Assembly (NCBI GenBank): GCA_023425455.1
Contig: JAFACP010000421.1
Location: forward strand, 1 to 6,230
Source: Pseudomonadota bacterium
Lineage (GTDB): Bacteria > Pseudomonadota > Gammaproteobacteria > Enterobacterales > Enterobacteriaceae
DNA: 6,230 bases
Direction: 5' to 3'
The position numbers and the translations under genes were made by a program. Below are positions 1-6,230 of the stretch, piece by piece; position 1 is the first letter of the stretch, and each line of letters opens with the position of its first letter. A model generated the notes under the pieces. It was not told where the DNA came from. It saw only the letters and a program-made list of their open reading frames with translations, and ran no database searches.

Positions 1-2292
1 ATCCTGCACCGTGTGCATAAAGGCGATGGTATCGCCGTGCTCCAGCGCATCAAGATGTACGTTCGCCACGCCTTCCATTTTTTCCGGTAGCTGGGTCAGT
101 TCGAAATAGTGGGTCGCAAACAGGGTCATGGCCTTGATTTTATTCGCCAGACTCTCCGCACAGGCCCATGCCAGCGACAGGCCGTCGTAAGTCGAGGTGC
201 CGCGACCGATCTCATCCATCAACACCAGGCTGTCTTCCGTGGCATTGTGCAGAATATTGGCGGTTTCCGTCATCTCCACCATGAAGGTCGAACGGCCACT
301 TGCCAGATCGTCCGCCGCGCCGACGCGGGTAAAGATACGGTCGACGGGACCAATCTCCGCCTTCTGCGCCGGAACGTAACTGCCAATATACGCAAGCAGC
401 GCAATCAGCGCAGTTTGACGCATATAGGTGCTTTTACCCCCCATATTGGGACCGGTAATAATCAGCATTCTTCGCTGCGGGGAGAGGCTCAGCGGGTTGG
501 CAATAAAGGGCTCATTCAGCACCTGCTCAACGACCGGGTGGCGACCTTCGGTAATGCGGATCCCGGGTTTATCGCTGAACGCTGGGCAGGTGTAGTTCAG
601 CGCTTCGGCACGTTCCGCCAGGTTCACCAGTACATCCAGCTCCGCCAGCGCGCTTGCGCTGAGCTGCAGGTCGGCCAGGTGCGGCATCAGCATGTCGAAC
701 AGCTCATCGTACAGCTGTTTTTCCAGCGCCAGCGCCTTGCCCTTCGACGTCAGGACCTTATCCTCATACTCTTTCAGCTCAGGAATAATGTAGCGCTCGG
801 CATTTTTCAGCGTCTGACGACGAACGTAATGGATAGGTGCCAGGTGGCTTTGCCCGCGGCTGATCTGAATGTAATAGCCGTGCACCGCGTTATAACCCAC
901 TTTCAGGGTGTCGAGGCCCAGGCGTTCACGCTCGCGAATTTCCAGCTTGTCGAGGTAGTCCGTTGCGCCGTCTGCCAGCGCGCGCCACTCATCCAGCTCT
1001 TCATTGTAGCCCGGGGCGATAACGCCGCCGTCGCGAACCAACACCGGCGGGGAATCAATGATGGCGCGCTCAAGCAGTTCGCGCAGTTCACTAAACTCAC
1101 CCATCGTTTCACGCAGTTTTTGCACCGGCGCGCTGTCGACTTCCGCCAGCTGCGCGCGCAGTTCCGGCAACTGCTGGAAGGCGTGACGCATCCGGGCAAG
1201 ATCGCGCGGTCGCGCCGTGCGCAGAGCCAGACGCGCCAGAATACGCTCCAGATCGCCAACCTGGCGCAGAACCGGCTGCAGTTCACTAAAGCGATCCTGC
1301 AGGGCGGCGATAGTTTGCTGACGGCTGATAAGCGTTTCCGTATGGCGGATTGGCATATGCAGCCAGCGCTTGAGCATACGGCTGCCCATCGGGGTGACGG
1401 TACTGTCGAGCACGGCGGCCAGCGTATTTTCCACTCCGCCGGCCAGGTTCTGGGTAATTTCCAGATTACGACGCGTGGCGGCATCCATGATGATGCTGTC
1501 CTGCTGACGCTCCATGGTAATGGCGCGAATATGGGGCAGCGCCGTGCGCTGAGTGTCTTTCACATACTGCAGCAGACAGCCCGCGGCGCACAGGCCGCGC
1601 GGGGCGTTTTCCACGCCAAAGCCAATCAGGTCGCGTGTGCCAAACTGCATATTCAGCTGCTGGCGAGCGGTATCGATTTCAAACTCCCAGAGCGGGCGAC
1701 GGCGCAGACCGCGTCGCCCCTCGATGAGCGACATTTCGGCAAAGTCCTCGGCATACAGCAGCTCGGCGGGGTTGGTCCGCTGCAGCTCAGCCGCCATGGT
1801 TTCGCGGTCGGAGGGTTCGCTCAGACGAAAACGGCCGGAGCTGATATCCAGCGTTGCGTAGCCAAACCCCTTACCATCCTGCCACAGCGCGGCCAGCAGA
1901 TTATCCTGACGCTCCTGCAGCAACGCTTCGTCGCTGATGGTGCCGGGGGTAACGATACGTACCACTTTACGCTCGACCGGTCCTTTTGACGTGGCAGGAT
2001 CGCCAATCTGTTCGCAAATTGCGACCGACTCGCCCTGATTGACCAGCTTTGCGAGGTAGTTTTCAACGGCATGGTGCGGGATGCCCGCCATCGGAATTGG
2101 CTCACCCGCAGATGCGCCGCGTTTGGTCAAAGAAATATCAAGCAGCTGCGACGCGCGTCTGGCGTCGTCATAAAACAGCTCGTAGAAATCGCCCATACGA
2201 TAAAACAGCAGAATTTCCGGATGCTGGGCTTTCAGCTTCAGGTACTGCTGCATCATGGGCGTGTGAGAATCTAAATTATCTATTTCGCTCAT
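1..2292 (-). CDS. mutS: DNA mismatch repair protein MutS (3' end outside window)
   Basis: MutS binds mismatches and small loops in newly replicated DNA as a dimer and, with ATP, recruits MutL to start methyl-directed repair. The minus frame starts at the ATG at 2290-2292 ([14 protein letters not shown]...) and stays open to the window edge: 764 codons of about 853 in E. coli. The mismatch-reading motif is present with Phe36 and Glu38 (RMGDFYELF). The Walker A motif GPNMGGKST lies at residues 614-622 and Walker B ([12 protein letters not shown]) has Asp693-Glu694. FATHYFEL carries the conserved ATPase His. These numbers equal those of E. coli, so there is no net indel up to there. The remaining C-terminal residues (end of the ATPase domain, helix-turn-helix and tetramerisation/clamp-binding tail) lie outside. 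I read no internal stop or frameshift. The Shine-Dalgarno sequence is weak (ACAAGCGA before ATG). Identification is very secure; functionality of the missing tail cannot be judged. Confidence 0.98.
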   Translation of the reverse strand, partial: MSEIDNLDSHTPMMQQYLKLKAQHPEILLFYRMGDFYELFYDDARRASQLLDISLTKRGASAGEPIPMAGIPHHAVENYLAKLVNQGESVAICEQIGDPATSKGPVERKVVRIVTPGTISDEALLQERQDNLLAALWQDGKGFGYATLDISSGRFRLSEPSDRETMAAELQRTNPAELLYAEDFAEMSLIEGRRGLRRRPLWEFEIDTARQQLNMQFGTRDLIGFGVENAPRGLCAAGCLLQYVKDTQRTALPHIRAITMERQQDSIIMDAATRRNLEITQNLAGGVENTLAAVLDSTVTPMGSRMLKRWLHMPIRHTETLISRQQTIAALQDRFSELQPVLRQVGDLERILARLALRTARPRDLARMRHAFQQLPELRAQLAEVDSAPVQKLRETMGEFSELRELLERAIIDSPPVLVRDGGVIAPGYNEELDEWRALADGATDYLDKLEIRERERLGLDTLKVGYNAVHGYYIQISRGQSHLAPIHYVRRQTLKNAERYIIPELKEYEDKVLTSKGKALALEKQLYDELFDMLMPHLADLQLSASALAELDVLVNLAERAEALNYTCPAFSDKPGIRITEGRHPVVEQVLNEPFIANPLSLSPQRRMLIITGPNMGGKSTYMRQTALIALLAYIGSYVPAQKAEIGPVDRIFTRVGAADDLASGRSTFMVEMTETANILHNATEDSLVLMDEIGRGTSTYDGLSLAWACAESLANKIKAMTLFATHYFELTQLPEKMEGVANVHLDALEHGDTIAFMHTVQD

Positions 2293-2531
2293 TCGCTTGT
2301 GATGTCCATTCTCGGTAATTTAACTGAGTGAGTCATTGTTGTTGTTGTCGTTCGTTCATCGTAACTCACTGAATTTCATAAACGCCTGCGTGCCTTTTCC
2401 GGCGTTCGTCGCGGGTATGATAACGGAGTCTGCCGGACAGGAAAACAGCAGGGCAAGCGTCGGTCGGGCAAAACGGTAAAATGTGAGCCAGCAGAGACGG
2501 TAAGCACCGACCGCGTCCTGGCAGGCAAGGT
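2293..2531. other. Intergenic region upstream of mutS
   Basis: No credible gene is visible in these 239 bases. The mutS leader must start somewhere here on the minus strand. The A/T-rich TTAAATTACC about 15-25 nt before the mutS start could hold a -10 element, but no matching -35 is convincing. The part nearest the GGDEF relic contains only short frames with frequent stops and no recognisable protein similarity, and may be decayed DNA from the same insertion. I see no strong terminator, tRNA or repeat. Confidence 0.5.
2335..2346 (-). promoter_or_regulatory. AAC-repeat in mutS leader, candidate Hfq-binding (ARN)n site
   Basis: On the mutS-coding strand the bases read AAC AAC AAC AAT, ending 42 nt before the mutS start codon, within a longer A/C-rich stretch (GACAACAACAACAATGA). 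This fits the A-R-N triplet repeat bound by the distal face of Hfq. From memory, E. coli mutS is reported to be repressed post-transcriptionally by Hfq acting on its 5' leader, so a conserved site is plausible. That the repeat lies within the transcript is inferred, because no clear mutS promoter could be placed. Confidence 0.4.
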
Positions 2532-2985
2532 ATGAGGCCGGTGGCGCCGGATATCAACGTCGATGAGCTGGCCACCTCGTTCCGGACCGCCGATCGTCCC
2601 TTACTGTGGCAGTTTCTGTCGCTGTACGTCTCGGATAACGCAACACATGCCGAGATCATTTTCCATAAGCCAGCGCTCCGTTGCGCGTACCTGCTAAACC
2701 ATGCTGAGGCCATCACGCAGTACTACACCCTGCATATCAGGCTTGATGCGCTCTACATTGTTATCAATACCCTCTGGTTAGTGGTTTTATCTCTGCCGGG
2801 CACCGCTCTGGCACGCTCGATCCGCAAAAGTGATTATGGTATTCGCCTGGGCGGGGACGCGTTCGTGCTAATACTTATCGACTCCTCGCTGGCGAAATCA
2901 CGTGATGTGATCGAGAGTACGCAGCAACATTTGCGCGCCGTCGACGAGGAAAATATGGTGGCCTTCCCGCTGAGGATGCGCAGGG
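2532..2985 (+). pseudogene. Remnant of a GGDEF-domain (diguanylate cyclase) gene
   Basis: An open frame starts at ATG 2532 and runs to a stop at 3062, but only the part up to about 2965 looks like a former protein. Residues 92-146 read like the centre of a GGDEF domain: ALARSIRKSDYGIRLGGDAF followed by a helix of the type STQQHLRAVDEENMVAF. The inhibitory-site motif RxxD (RKSD, residues 98-101) sits five residues before the signature, as in c-di-GMP-inhibited cyclases. The signature is GGDAF (2850-2864), so the catalytic Glu is Ala. Just before it, LWLVVLSLPGTALARS seems to fuse the first strand of the domain directly to the helix before the I-site; the segment with the metal- and substrate-binding residues (DxDxFKxxND type) is missing. 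No C-terminal half of the domain follows, and the last ~25 codons are the antisense of symE. The first ~70 residues match no domain I know. I infer a dead, internally deleted gene; a short expressed c-di-GMP-binding peptide cannot be excluded. Confidence 0.7.
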
Positions 2986-3216
2986 TTACGCGGTCTCGTC
3001 GCCCATCAGCTCAATCACGATCCGTCCATGCTCCACGCCCACTCTCACCCGGGAGTGGGTAGTGAACCCGGCTTTTTCCAGCCAGTCACCCTTCAGGCTC
3101 AGCGCCGCATGAATGCTGTAGCGCGTCGGGATTTTAGTTTTACGATCTTCATGGCGTTTTCTGAAATAGCCCACCTTCAGGTGGCGATAGGGTTTGTCGA
3201 CAGGGATGTTTTGCAT
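2986..3216 (-). CDS. symE: SymE-like type I toxin (SymE family, AbrB-like fold)
   Basis: E. coli SymE is an SOS-induced toxin, first described as slowing translation and promoting RNA decay and held in check by the antisense RNA SymR; later work suggests nucleoid binding. The 76-residue product has the family core: residues 38-70 (ALSLKGDWLEKAGF followed by a VRVGVEHGRIVIEL strand-turn-strand) correspond to the ITLKGQWLEAAGF...GCIVL segment of E. coli SymE. Residues 10-20 (YRHLKVGYFRK) correspond to the strand before it. It is shorter than E. coli SymE (113 residues), lacking the C-terminal tail, as is common for SymE-like proteins. I chose the ATG at 3214-3216 because AGGAGA sits 4 nt upstream; an in-frame TTG at 3238-3240 would add eight residues but lacks such a site. 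The gene diverges from ygbA and overlaps the end of the GGDEF relic frame antisense. A LexA-like operator lies 38 nt upstream. Family assignment is good; toxicity is inferred. Confidence 0.85.
   Translation of the reverse strand: MQNIPVDKPYRHLKVGYFRKRHEDRKTKIPTRYSIHAALSLKGDWLEKAGFTTHSRVRVGVEHGRIVIELMGDETA
3139..3167 (+). promoter_or_regulatory. Possible promoter of a SymR-like antisense RNA
   Basis: Inside symE, on the opposite strand, TTTACG (3139-3144) and TGAAAT (3162-3167) are separated by exactly 17 bases; each matches the sigma-70 hexamers at 4 of 6 positions. Transcription would start near 3174 and run across the symE start codon and Shine-Dalgarno into its leader, the geometry of SymR over symE. 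There is no clear terminator, so the RNA end is unknown. The evidence is weak on sequence alone and rests mainly on position. Confidence 0.3.
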
Positions 3217-3220
3217 GGGC

Positions 3221-3226
3221 TCTCCT
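3221..3226 (-). promoter_or_regulatory. Strong Shine-Dalgarno of symE-like gene
   Basis: The minus strand reads AGGAGA followed by GCCC and ATG. This near-consensus site decides the ATG at 3216 over the upstream TTG at 3240. A strong ribosome-binding site is notable for a toxin and is the place an antisense RNA would occlude. Confidence 0.8.
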
Positions 3227-3253
3227 GGTGATGTGGACAACGGGAATTAAATT

Positions 3254-3273
3254 TACTGGATAAAATACCAGTA
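3254..3273 (-). promoter_or_regulatory. Candidate LexA box (SOS operator) of the symE-like gene
   Basis: The + strand bases TACTGGATAAAATACCAGTA have the invariant CTG-N10-CAG core and both outer TA flanks of the LexA consensus TACTGTATATATATACAGTA, agreeing at 14 of 20 positions. The 8-base arms extend to a perfect TTTACTGG/CCAGTAAA inverted repeat (3252-3275). On the minus strand it overlaps an extended -10-like TGGTATTTT, so LexA binding would block the promoter. Its right end is 38 nt from the symE start codon. E. coli symE is a known LexA-repressed gene, which supports the assignment. The inner deviation (CTGG...CCAG rather than CTGT...ACAG) suggests a weaker site. Confidence 0.7.
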
Positions 3274-3348
3274 AAAATGGCGTAGGGGAGGCTTAAAACT
3301 GGAAGGCGTATTCAGAAAACAGAATGCAACGGCTGAAATCTGAAGTAT

Positions 3349-3371
3349 AAATGGTATTATAAATGCACTTT
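3349..3371 (+). promoter_or_regulatory. Candidate NsrR-binding dyad and -10 region of ygbA
   Basis: The right half AAATGCACTTT (3361-3371) agrees with the NsrR half-site (AAATGCATCTT in this orientation) at 9 of 11 positions. The left half AAATGGTATTA (3349-3359) agrees with AAGATGCATTT at 6 of 11, with the usual single-base spacer. The dyad includes TATTAT (3355-3360), a likely -10 element, about 30 nt before the ATG. ygbA is a known NsrR-repressed gene in E. coli, so repression relieved by nitric oxide is expected. The -35 element is not evident. Confidence 0.5.
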
Positions 3372-3389
3372 ATTGTCCGGTAGGCCGCT

Positions 3390-3734
3390 ATGTCAGGTAA
3401 ACGTATTACGCGCGAAAAAAAGACGATCGCCAAAATGATCGCCCTTTATGAACGTCAGTGTCCTCAGGCCAGTCAGGAGGCAGGGCATTATCCGGCGCTC
3501 AATGCCTATGCCGATAAACGTCTGGATAAGTGCCTGTTTGGTGAAGAAAAGCCCGCCTGTAAACAGTGCCCCGTACACTGTTACCAGCCCGCCCGGCGTG
3601 AAGAGATGAAACAGATTATGCGCTGGGCCGGACCGAGAATGCTCTGGCGTCATCCGCTTCTGACCCTTCGCCATCTGCTTGACGACCGTCGCCCGGTACC
3701 GGCGTTGCCGGAAAAATATCGCCTGAGAAAATAG
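3390..3734 (+). CDS. ygbA: YgbA family protein (nitrous oxide-stimulated promoter family), NO-stress regulon
   Basis: This 114-residue protein matches E. coli YgbA in position and in its features. The N-terminus is basic (MSGKRITREKKTIAKMIALY) and is followed by a Cys cluster: Cys48, Cys57, Cys60 and Cys64 (KCLF...CKQCPVHC), a spacing suited to binding a metal or iron-sulphur centre. Another Cys is at residue 24. A conserved hydrophobic/basic segment follows (MRWAGPRMLWRHPLLTLRHLLDD, residues about 77-99). I see no signal peptide or clear membrane helix, so it is probably cytoplasmic. The biochemical role is not established to my knowledge; the family is named for induction under nitrogen oxides, and E. 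coli ygbA belongs to the NsrR regulon. It lies alone, divergent from the symE-like gene and convergent with fhlA, whose stop is only 5 bases beyond the ygbA stop. Identification is secure; the metal-binding role is inferred. Confidence 0.93.
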   Translation: MSGKRITREKKTIAKMIALYERQCPQASQEAGHYPALNAYADKRLDKCLFGEEKPACKQCPVHCYQPARREEMKQIMRWAGPRMLWRHPLLTLRHLLDDRRPVPALPEKYRLRK

Positions 3735-3739
3735 CCCCG

Positions 3740-5833
3740 TCAGACAGGGCGTCCTGGCACCGGGGTCAGGCTCTCTTTATCGATCCCGAGGCGTTTCATG
3801 CGGGAAAGCAGGGTGGTGCGCTTGAGTCCCAGCCGCTGCGCCGCGCCTTTTGGCCCGGCCACGACGCCGTTTGTCTCTTTCAGCACGCGCATGATCAGCT
3901 GATATTCGTCTTCACCGTCCTGAGCCACTTCGGCGGCAGTCAGCGGCTCTTCTGTCATCGTGAGCTCGGGCAGCGACAGTTGCAGCACGTTACCCCGGGT
4001 CAGCAGAACCGCACGTTCGATGACATTCTCCAGCTCGCGGACGTTACCCGGCCACTCCAGTGACGAAAGCGTGCGCAGCGTTTCGGCAGGAATACTGTCG
4101 ATGTTGCGCCCCATCCGACGCGCGATTTTAGCGGTAAAGGCTTTCACCAGCAGCGGGATGTCCTCAGGGCGTTCGCGCAGCGGCGGCAGGCAGATCGGGA
4201 ACACGTTGAGGCGATAATAGAGGTCGCTACGAAACTCGCGTTCGGCGACCATTTTTTTCAGGTCGCGGTTCGTGGCGGCAATCAGGCGGACATCGGTCTG
4301 AATCAGCTTATTGCTGCCCAGCCGCTCAAATTCCTGCTCCTGTAACACGCGAAGCAGCTTGGGCTGCAGCTCAAGCGGCATATCGCCCACTTCATCGAGG
4401 AACAGCGAGCTTTTATCCGCCAGTTCGAAACGCCCCAGCCGCTGGCTGCTGGCACCGGTAAACGCGCCGCGTTCATGGCCGAAGAGATCGCTTTCCAGCA
4501 GCCCCGCCGGCATTGCGGCGCAGTTCATCTTCACCATACGACGGCTGTTACGGTTACTCAGGTTGTGGATCGCGCGGGCGATCAGCTCTTTCCCGGTCCC
4601 CGTTTCACCGAGGATCAGCACTGTGCTGTCGCTTTGCGCCACCATCTCAACCTGCTTCAGCACGCTGTACATGGCTTCGCTACGGCCAATGATCTCGCCG
4701 AATTCGCTGTCGACATTGTTGAGCTGTTCGGTTAGCGCCAGGTTTTCATCCACCAGTCGCTCTTTAAGACGGTGGATCTCCTGGTAGGCCAGCGCGTTAT
4801 CCAGCGCGATGGAGATCCGCTCCGCTATCTGACGCAGCAGCTTCAGGTTGGCGGTAGTAAAGACCCCCTCTTCACACTGCGCCAGTTTCAGTACGCCGAG
4901 CATGGTATTGCCGGACATCAGCGGCAGCAGGCACAGCGTCTGGATTTTGTTACCCCAGGTGTTAAACAGCATCCGCTCGTACGGCGCCAGCACGTCACGC
5001 TCGTTTAAATTGAGCAACAGGATCTCTTTGCTTTTAAACACCTTCTCAGAAAGGGTGCCGGCCTCATCGACCTCACTCTGCTCATGGGCCGGATTCGCTT
5101 CGTCGAGATAGTGGGTCGAGTAGATGTTCAGCTTGCCCTTGCGGTGCCCCCGCAGGGCAATACTGATGGCGTCGATTTTAAAATAGTGATGGATCTCTTT
5201 AGAGACTTCGCTCACCAGTTCGTCCATATCGAGCCGGGAGAGCACGGCGTTGGTAATGGCCACCAGAATGCGGAAATTGTCGCGCTCACGGCTCAACAGA
5301 TCGTAATCGACATTGTTACTGACGCGGCTTTGGATCTGCTCCGCCACGACGGCGGCAATCTGGGTAAAGGTATGCAGACGTTCATATTCCGCCTCGCTCC
5401 AGGGCTGACGGGTGTGACGAATGAATTCGCAGCCGCCAAAAATACGCCCCTCAGCCGCCAGAGGCAGCAGGCTGTAGTAGCCGAAAGGCTGGTAAACCGG
5501 GCTTTCCGCCAGCTTCGGCCACGCCTGGCAGAACTCGTCGAAGCTGCAGTGCAGCGCTTCCGGGCGAGAGAGAATACGGCGCACCGGGCCGTGCGCGAGG
5601 AACGTTTCGTCCTCATACTCAAAAGGTTTGCCGTTCTCGCGGGTTGAGTAGTAGCTCGCGCGGTGGCTCGCGCTATGCCAGAGCACAATCGCCGCGCTGT
5701 CTGCCAGCGCAGATTGCCTGACCAGCCGCGTCAGGGCGTCGCTCAGCGCGCCAAGATCGGGCTGTTGTAAAAGTGTGCGCGTGATATCAAACAGACCCTG
5801 CTGTCCAAGATCGCTCATCGGTGTATACGGCAT
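3740..5833 (-). CDS. fhlA: Formate hydrogenlyase transcriptional activator FhlA
   Basis: FhlA senses formate and, with sigma-54 RNA polymerase, activates the formate hydrogenlyase genes (hyc, hyp, fdhF, hydN-hypF) in fermenting cells. The 697-residue protein has two N-terminal GAF-type regions (about 20-165 and 195-345) for formate response. The AAA+ domain carries Walker A GETGTGKE (409-416), the sigma-54 contact loop GAFTGA (456-461), Walker [10 protein letters not shown] (476-484), the arginine-finger region RSDLYYRLN (535-543) and [10 protein letters not shown] (594-603). A C-terminal Fis-type helix-turn-helix lies at about 660-683 ([20 protein letters not shown]). I chose ATG 5833 because [15 protein letters not shown] aligns with the E. 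coli N-terminus and GGAA lies 7 nt upstream; an upstream start at 5905 would overlap hypE and lacks homology. It follows hypE by 65 bases, as the last gene of the hyp operon in E. coli. The C-terminus ([12 protein letters not shown]) is a few residues longer than in E. coli. Confidence 0.98.
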   Translation of the reverse strand: MPYTPMSDLGQQGLFDITRTLLQQPDLGALSDALTRLVRQSALADSAAIVLWHSASHRASYYSTRENGKPFEYEDETFLAHGPVRRILSRPEALHCSFDEFCQAWPKLAESPVYQPFGYYSLLPLAAEGRIFGGCEFIRHTRQPWSEAEYERLHTFTQIAAVVAEQIQSRVSNNVDYDLLSRERDNFRILVAITNAVLSRLDMDELVSEVSKEIHHYFKIDAISIALRGHRKGKLNIYSTHYLDEANPAHEQSEVDEAGTLSEKVFKSKEILLLNLNERDVLAPYERMLFNTWGNKIQTLCLLPLMSGNTMLGVLKLAQCEEGVFTTANLKLLRQIAERISIALDNALAYQEIHRLKERLVDENLALTEQLNNVDSEFGEIIGRSEAMYSVLKQVEMVAQSDSTVLILGETGTGKELIARAIHNLSNRNSRRMVKMNCAAMPAGLLESDLFGHERGAFTGASSQRLGRFELADKSSLFLDEVGDMPLELQPKLLRVLQEQEFERLGSNKLIQTDVRLIAATNRDLKKMVAEREFRSDLYYRLNVFPICLPPLRERPEDIPLLVKAFTAKIARRMGRNIDSIPAETLRTLSSLEWPGNVRELENVIERAVLLTRGNVLQLSLPELTMTEEPLTAAEVAQDGEDEYQLIMRVLKETNGVVAGPKGAAQRLGLKRTTLLSRMKRLGIDKESLTPVPGRPV

Positions 5834-5880
5834 AGTGCTTTCCAGTAGAAACGGGCAAAAAAAGATAACAACCTGTGCTG

Positions 5881-5897
5881 ACCGCTTTTGGCGCGGT
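5881..5897 (-). other. Small hairpin directly after the hypE stop
   Basis: ACCGC and GCGGT pair perfectly around a 7-base loop, one base after the hypE stop codon on the coding strand. A run of seven T follows, but only 17 bases further on (5863-5857), too far for a standard intrinsic terminator. It may stabilise the upstream message or partially attenuate reading into fhlA; full termination is unlikely. Confidence 0.35.
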
Positions 5898-5898
5898 T

Positions 5899-6230
5899 CT
5901 AGCAAATTCGGGGTAAAGGCTCGGCGTGCGGCAGATCCAGCGTACGTTTCACGCCGTAAAGCCCGGTCAGGCGAACACCCCGGCGTTCAACCACTTCGCC
6001 AATCACCGCCGCGTCTTTGCCCAGCGGGTGCTCCCGCAGTCGCGCCAGCACGGCTTCGGCGGCGTGACGCGCCACGCCAATCACCAGCTTCCCTTCGTTA
6101 GCAAAGTTGAGCGGATCAAGACCCAGCAGCTCGCACATGCCGCGAACCGCCGTTTTTACGGGCAGGGCGCGCTCCGTCAGTTCAATCCCGCAGCCGCAGC
6201 TGGCGGCGAATTCATGGACCACAGCATTGA
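5899..6230 (-). CDS. hypE: Hydrogenase maturation protein HypE, C-terminal part (5' end outside window)
   Basis: HypE takes a carbamoyl group from HypF onto its C-terminal Cys and dehydrates it with ATP to a thiocyanate, which becomes the CN ligands of the [NiFe]-hydrogenase iron, transferred via HypC-HypD. The window holds the last 109 residues plus the stop; the frame is open to the right edge. The sequence NAVVHEFAASCGCGIELTE, then CELLGLDPLNFANEGKL, and the end HAEPLPRIC match E. coli HypE closely. The essential C-terminal Cys (PRIC) is intact. The N-terminal AIR-synthase-like ATP-binding domain lies outside. It is followed by fhlA in the same direction after 65 bases, fitting the hyp operon order. 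Confidence 0.97.
   Translation of the reverse strand, partial: NAVVHEFAASCGCGIELTERALPVKTAVRGMCELLGLDPLNFANEGKLVIGVARHAAEAVLARLREHPLGKDAAVIGEVVERRGVRLTGLYGVKRTLDLPHAEPLPRIC

Noticed and set aside
109..1989. Very long open frame (626 codons) on the plus strand
   Set aside because: It is exactly antisense to mutS, whose minus frame is unambiguous. Long antisense frames are expected from the GC-rich codon use, and the translation resembles no protein family I know.
2366..2716. Open frame of 116 codons on the minus strand
   Set aside because: It has no recognisable domain, a composition rich in Arg, Ser and Cys typical of a shadow frame, and overlaps the GGDEF relic antisense.
2986..3062. C-terminal end of the plus-strand GGDEF relic frame as real protein
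   Set aside because: These codons (RRPSAQSRSVHAPRP...) are the reverse complement of the symE 3' end and have no GGDEF similarity.
3171..3184. Hairpin CCACC-TTCA-GGTGG as a terminator
   Set aside because: It lies within the symE coding sequence (HLKV) and lacks a T-run on either strand; it could at most be structure in an antisense RNA.
3217..3240. TTG start giving an 84-residue SymE-like protein
   Set aside because: The downstream ATG has AGGAGA at suitable spacing, and that AGGAGA would lie inside the longer version's coding sequence.
3734..3750. GCCC/GGGC hairpin between ygbA and fhlA stops as a bidirectional terminator
   Set aside because: Only four terminal pairs form without strain, and there is no T-run on either side.
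5084..5647. Plus-strand open frame of 187 codons
   Set aside because: It lies wholly antisense to the GAF region of fhlA and shows no family features; it is a shadow frame.
5834..5905. N-terminal extension of FhlA by 24 residues
   Set aside because: The extension overlaps the hypE stop, has no similarity to the E. coli N-terminus, and the ATG at 5833 aligns with the known start.

Overview
The window comes from the chromosome of a gamma-proteobacterium of the family Enterobacteriaceae. The gene order hypE-fhlA-ygbA-mutS is the Escherichia coli order, and the encoded HypE, FhlA and MutS agree with the E. coli proteins as I remember them over nearly their whole length. Several substitutions, and the insertions between ygbA and mutS, argue against E. 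coli itself. An Enterobacter, Klebsiella or Leclercia-like genus is my guess from recall; I could not search a database.

Layout from left to right. Positions 1-2292 (minus) hold the first 764 codons of mutS, the mismatch recognition ATPase, cut by the left window edge. Positions 2293-2531 are the mutS leader and a gene-free stretch. Positions 2532-2985 (plus) hold the decayed remains of a GGDEF (diguanylate cyclase) gene. Positions 2986-3216 (minus) encode a small SymE-like protein of the SOS-induced type I toxin family, with a LexA-box-like palindrome just upstream. Positions 3390-3734 (plus) are ygbA, a small Cys-rich protein of the nitric-oxide/NsrR regulon, with an NsrR-like dyad in its promoter region. 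Positions 3740-5833 (minus) are fhlA, the formate-sensing sigma-54 activator of formate hydrogenlyase. Positions 5899-6230 (minus) are the 3' end of hypE, the hydrogenase nickel-cyanide ligand maturation enzyme.

Two themes meet here. hypE and fhlA are the downstream end of the hyp operon, for hydrogenase maturation and formate hydrogenlyase control in anaerobic fermentation. mutS belongs to DNA repair. The roughly 1.1 kb between mutS and ygbA is accessory DNA that E. coli, as I recall it, lacks: a GGDEF relic plus an apparently intact, probably LexA-controlled symE-like gene. I see no transposase, tRNA, rRNA, CRISPR array or phage gene. The most interesting unit is the symE-like locus: a LexA-type operator, a strong Shine-Dalgarno sequence, and a possible antisense promoter inside the gene at the position expected for a SymR-type antitoxin RNA.
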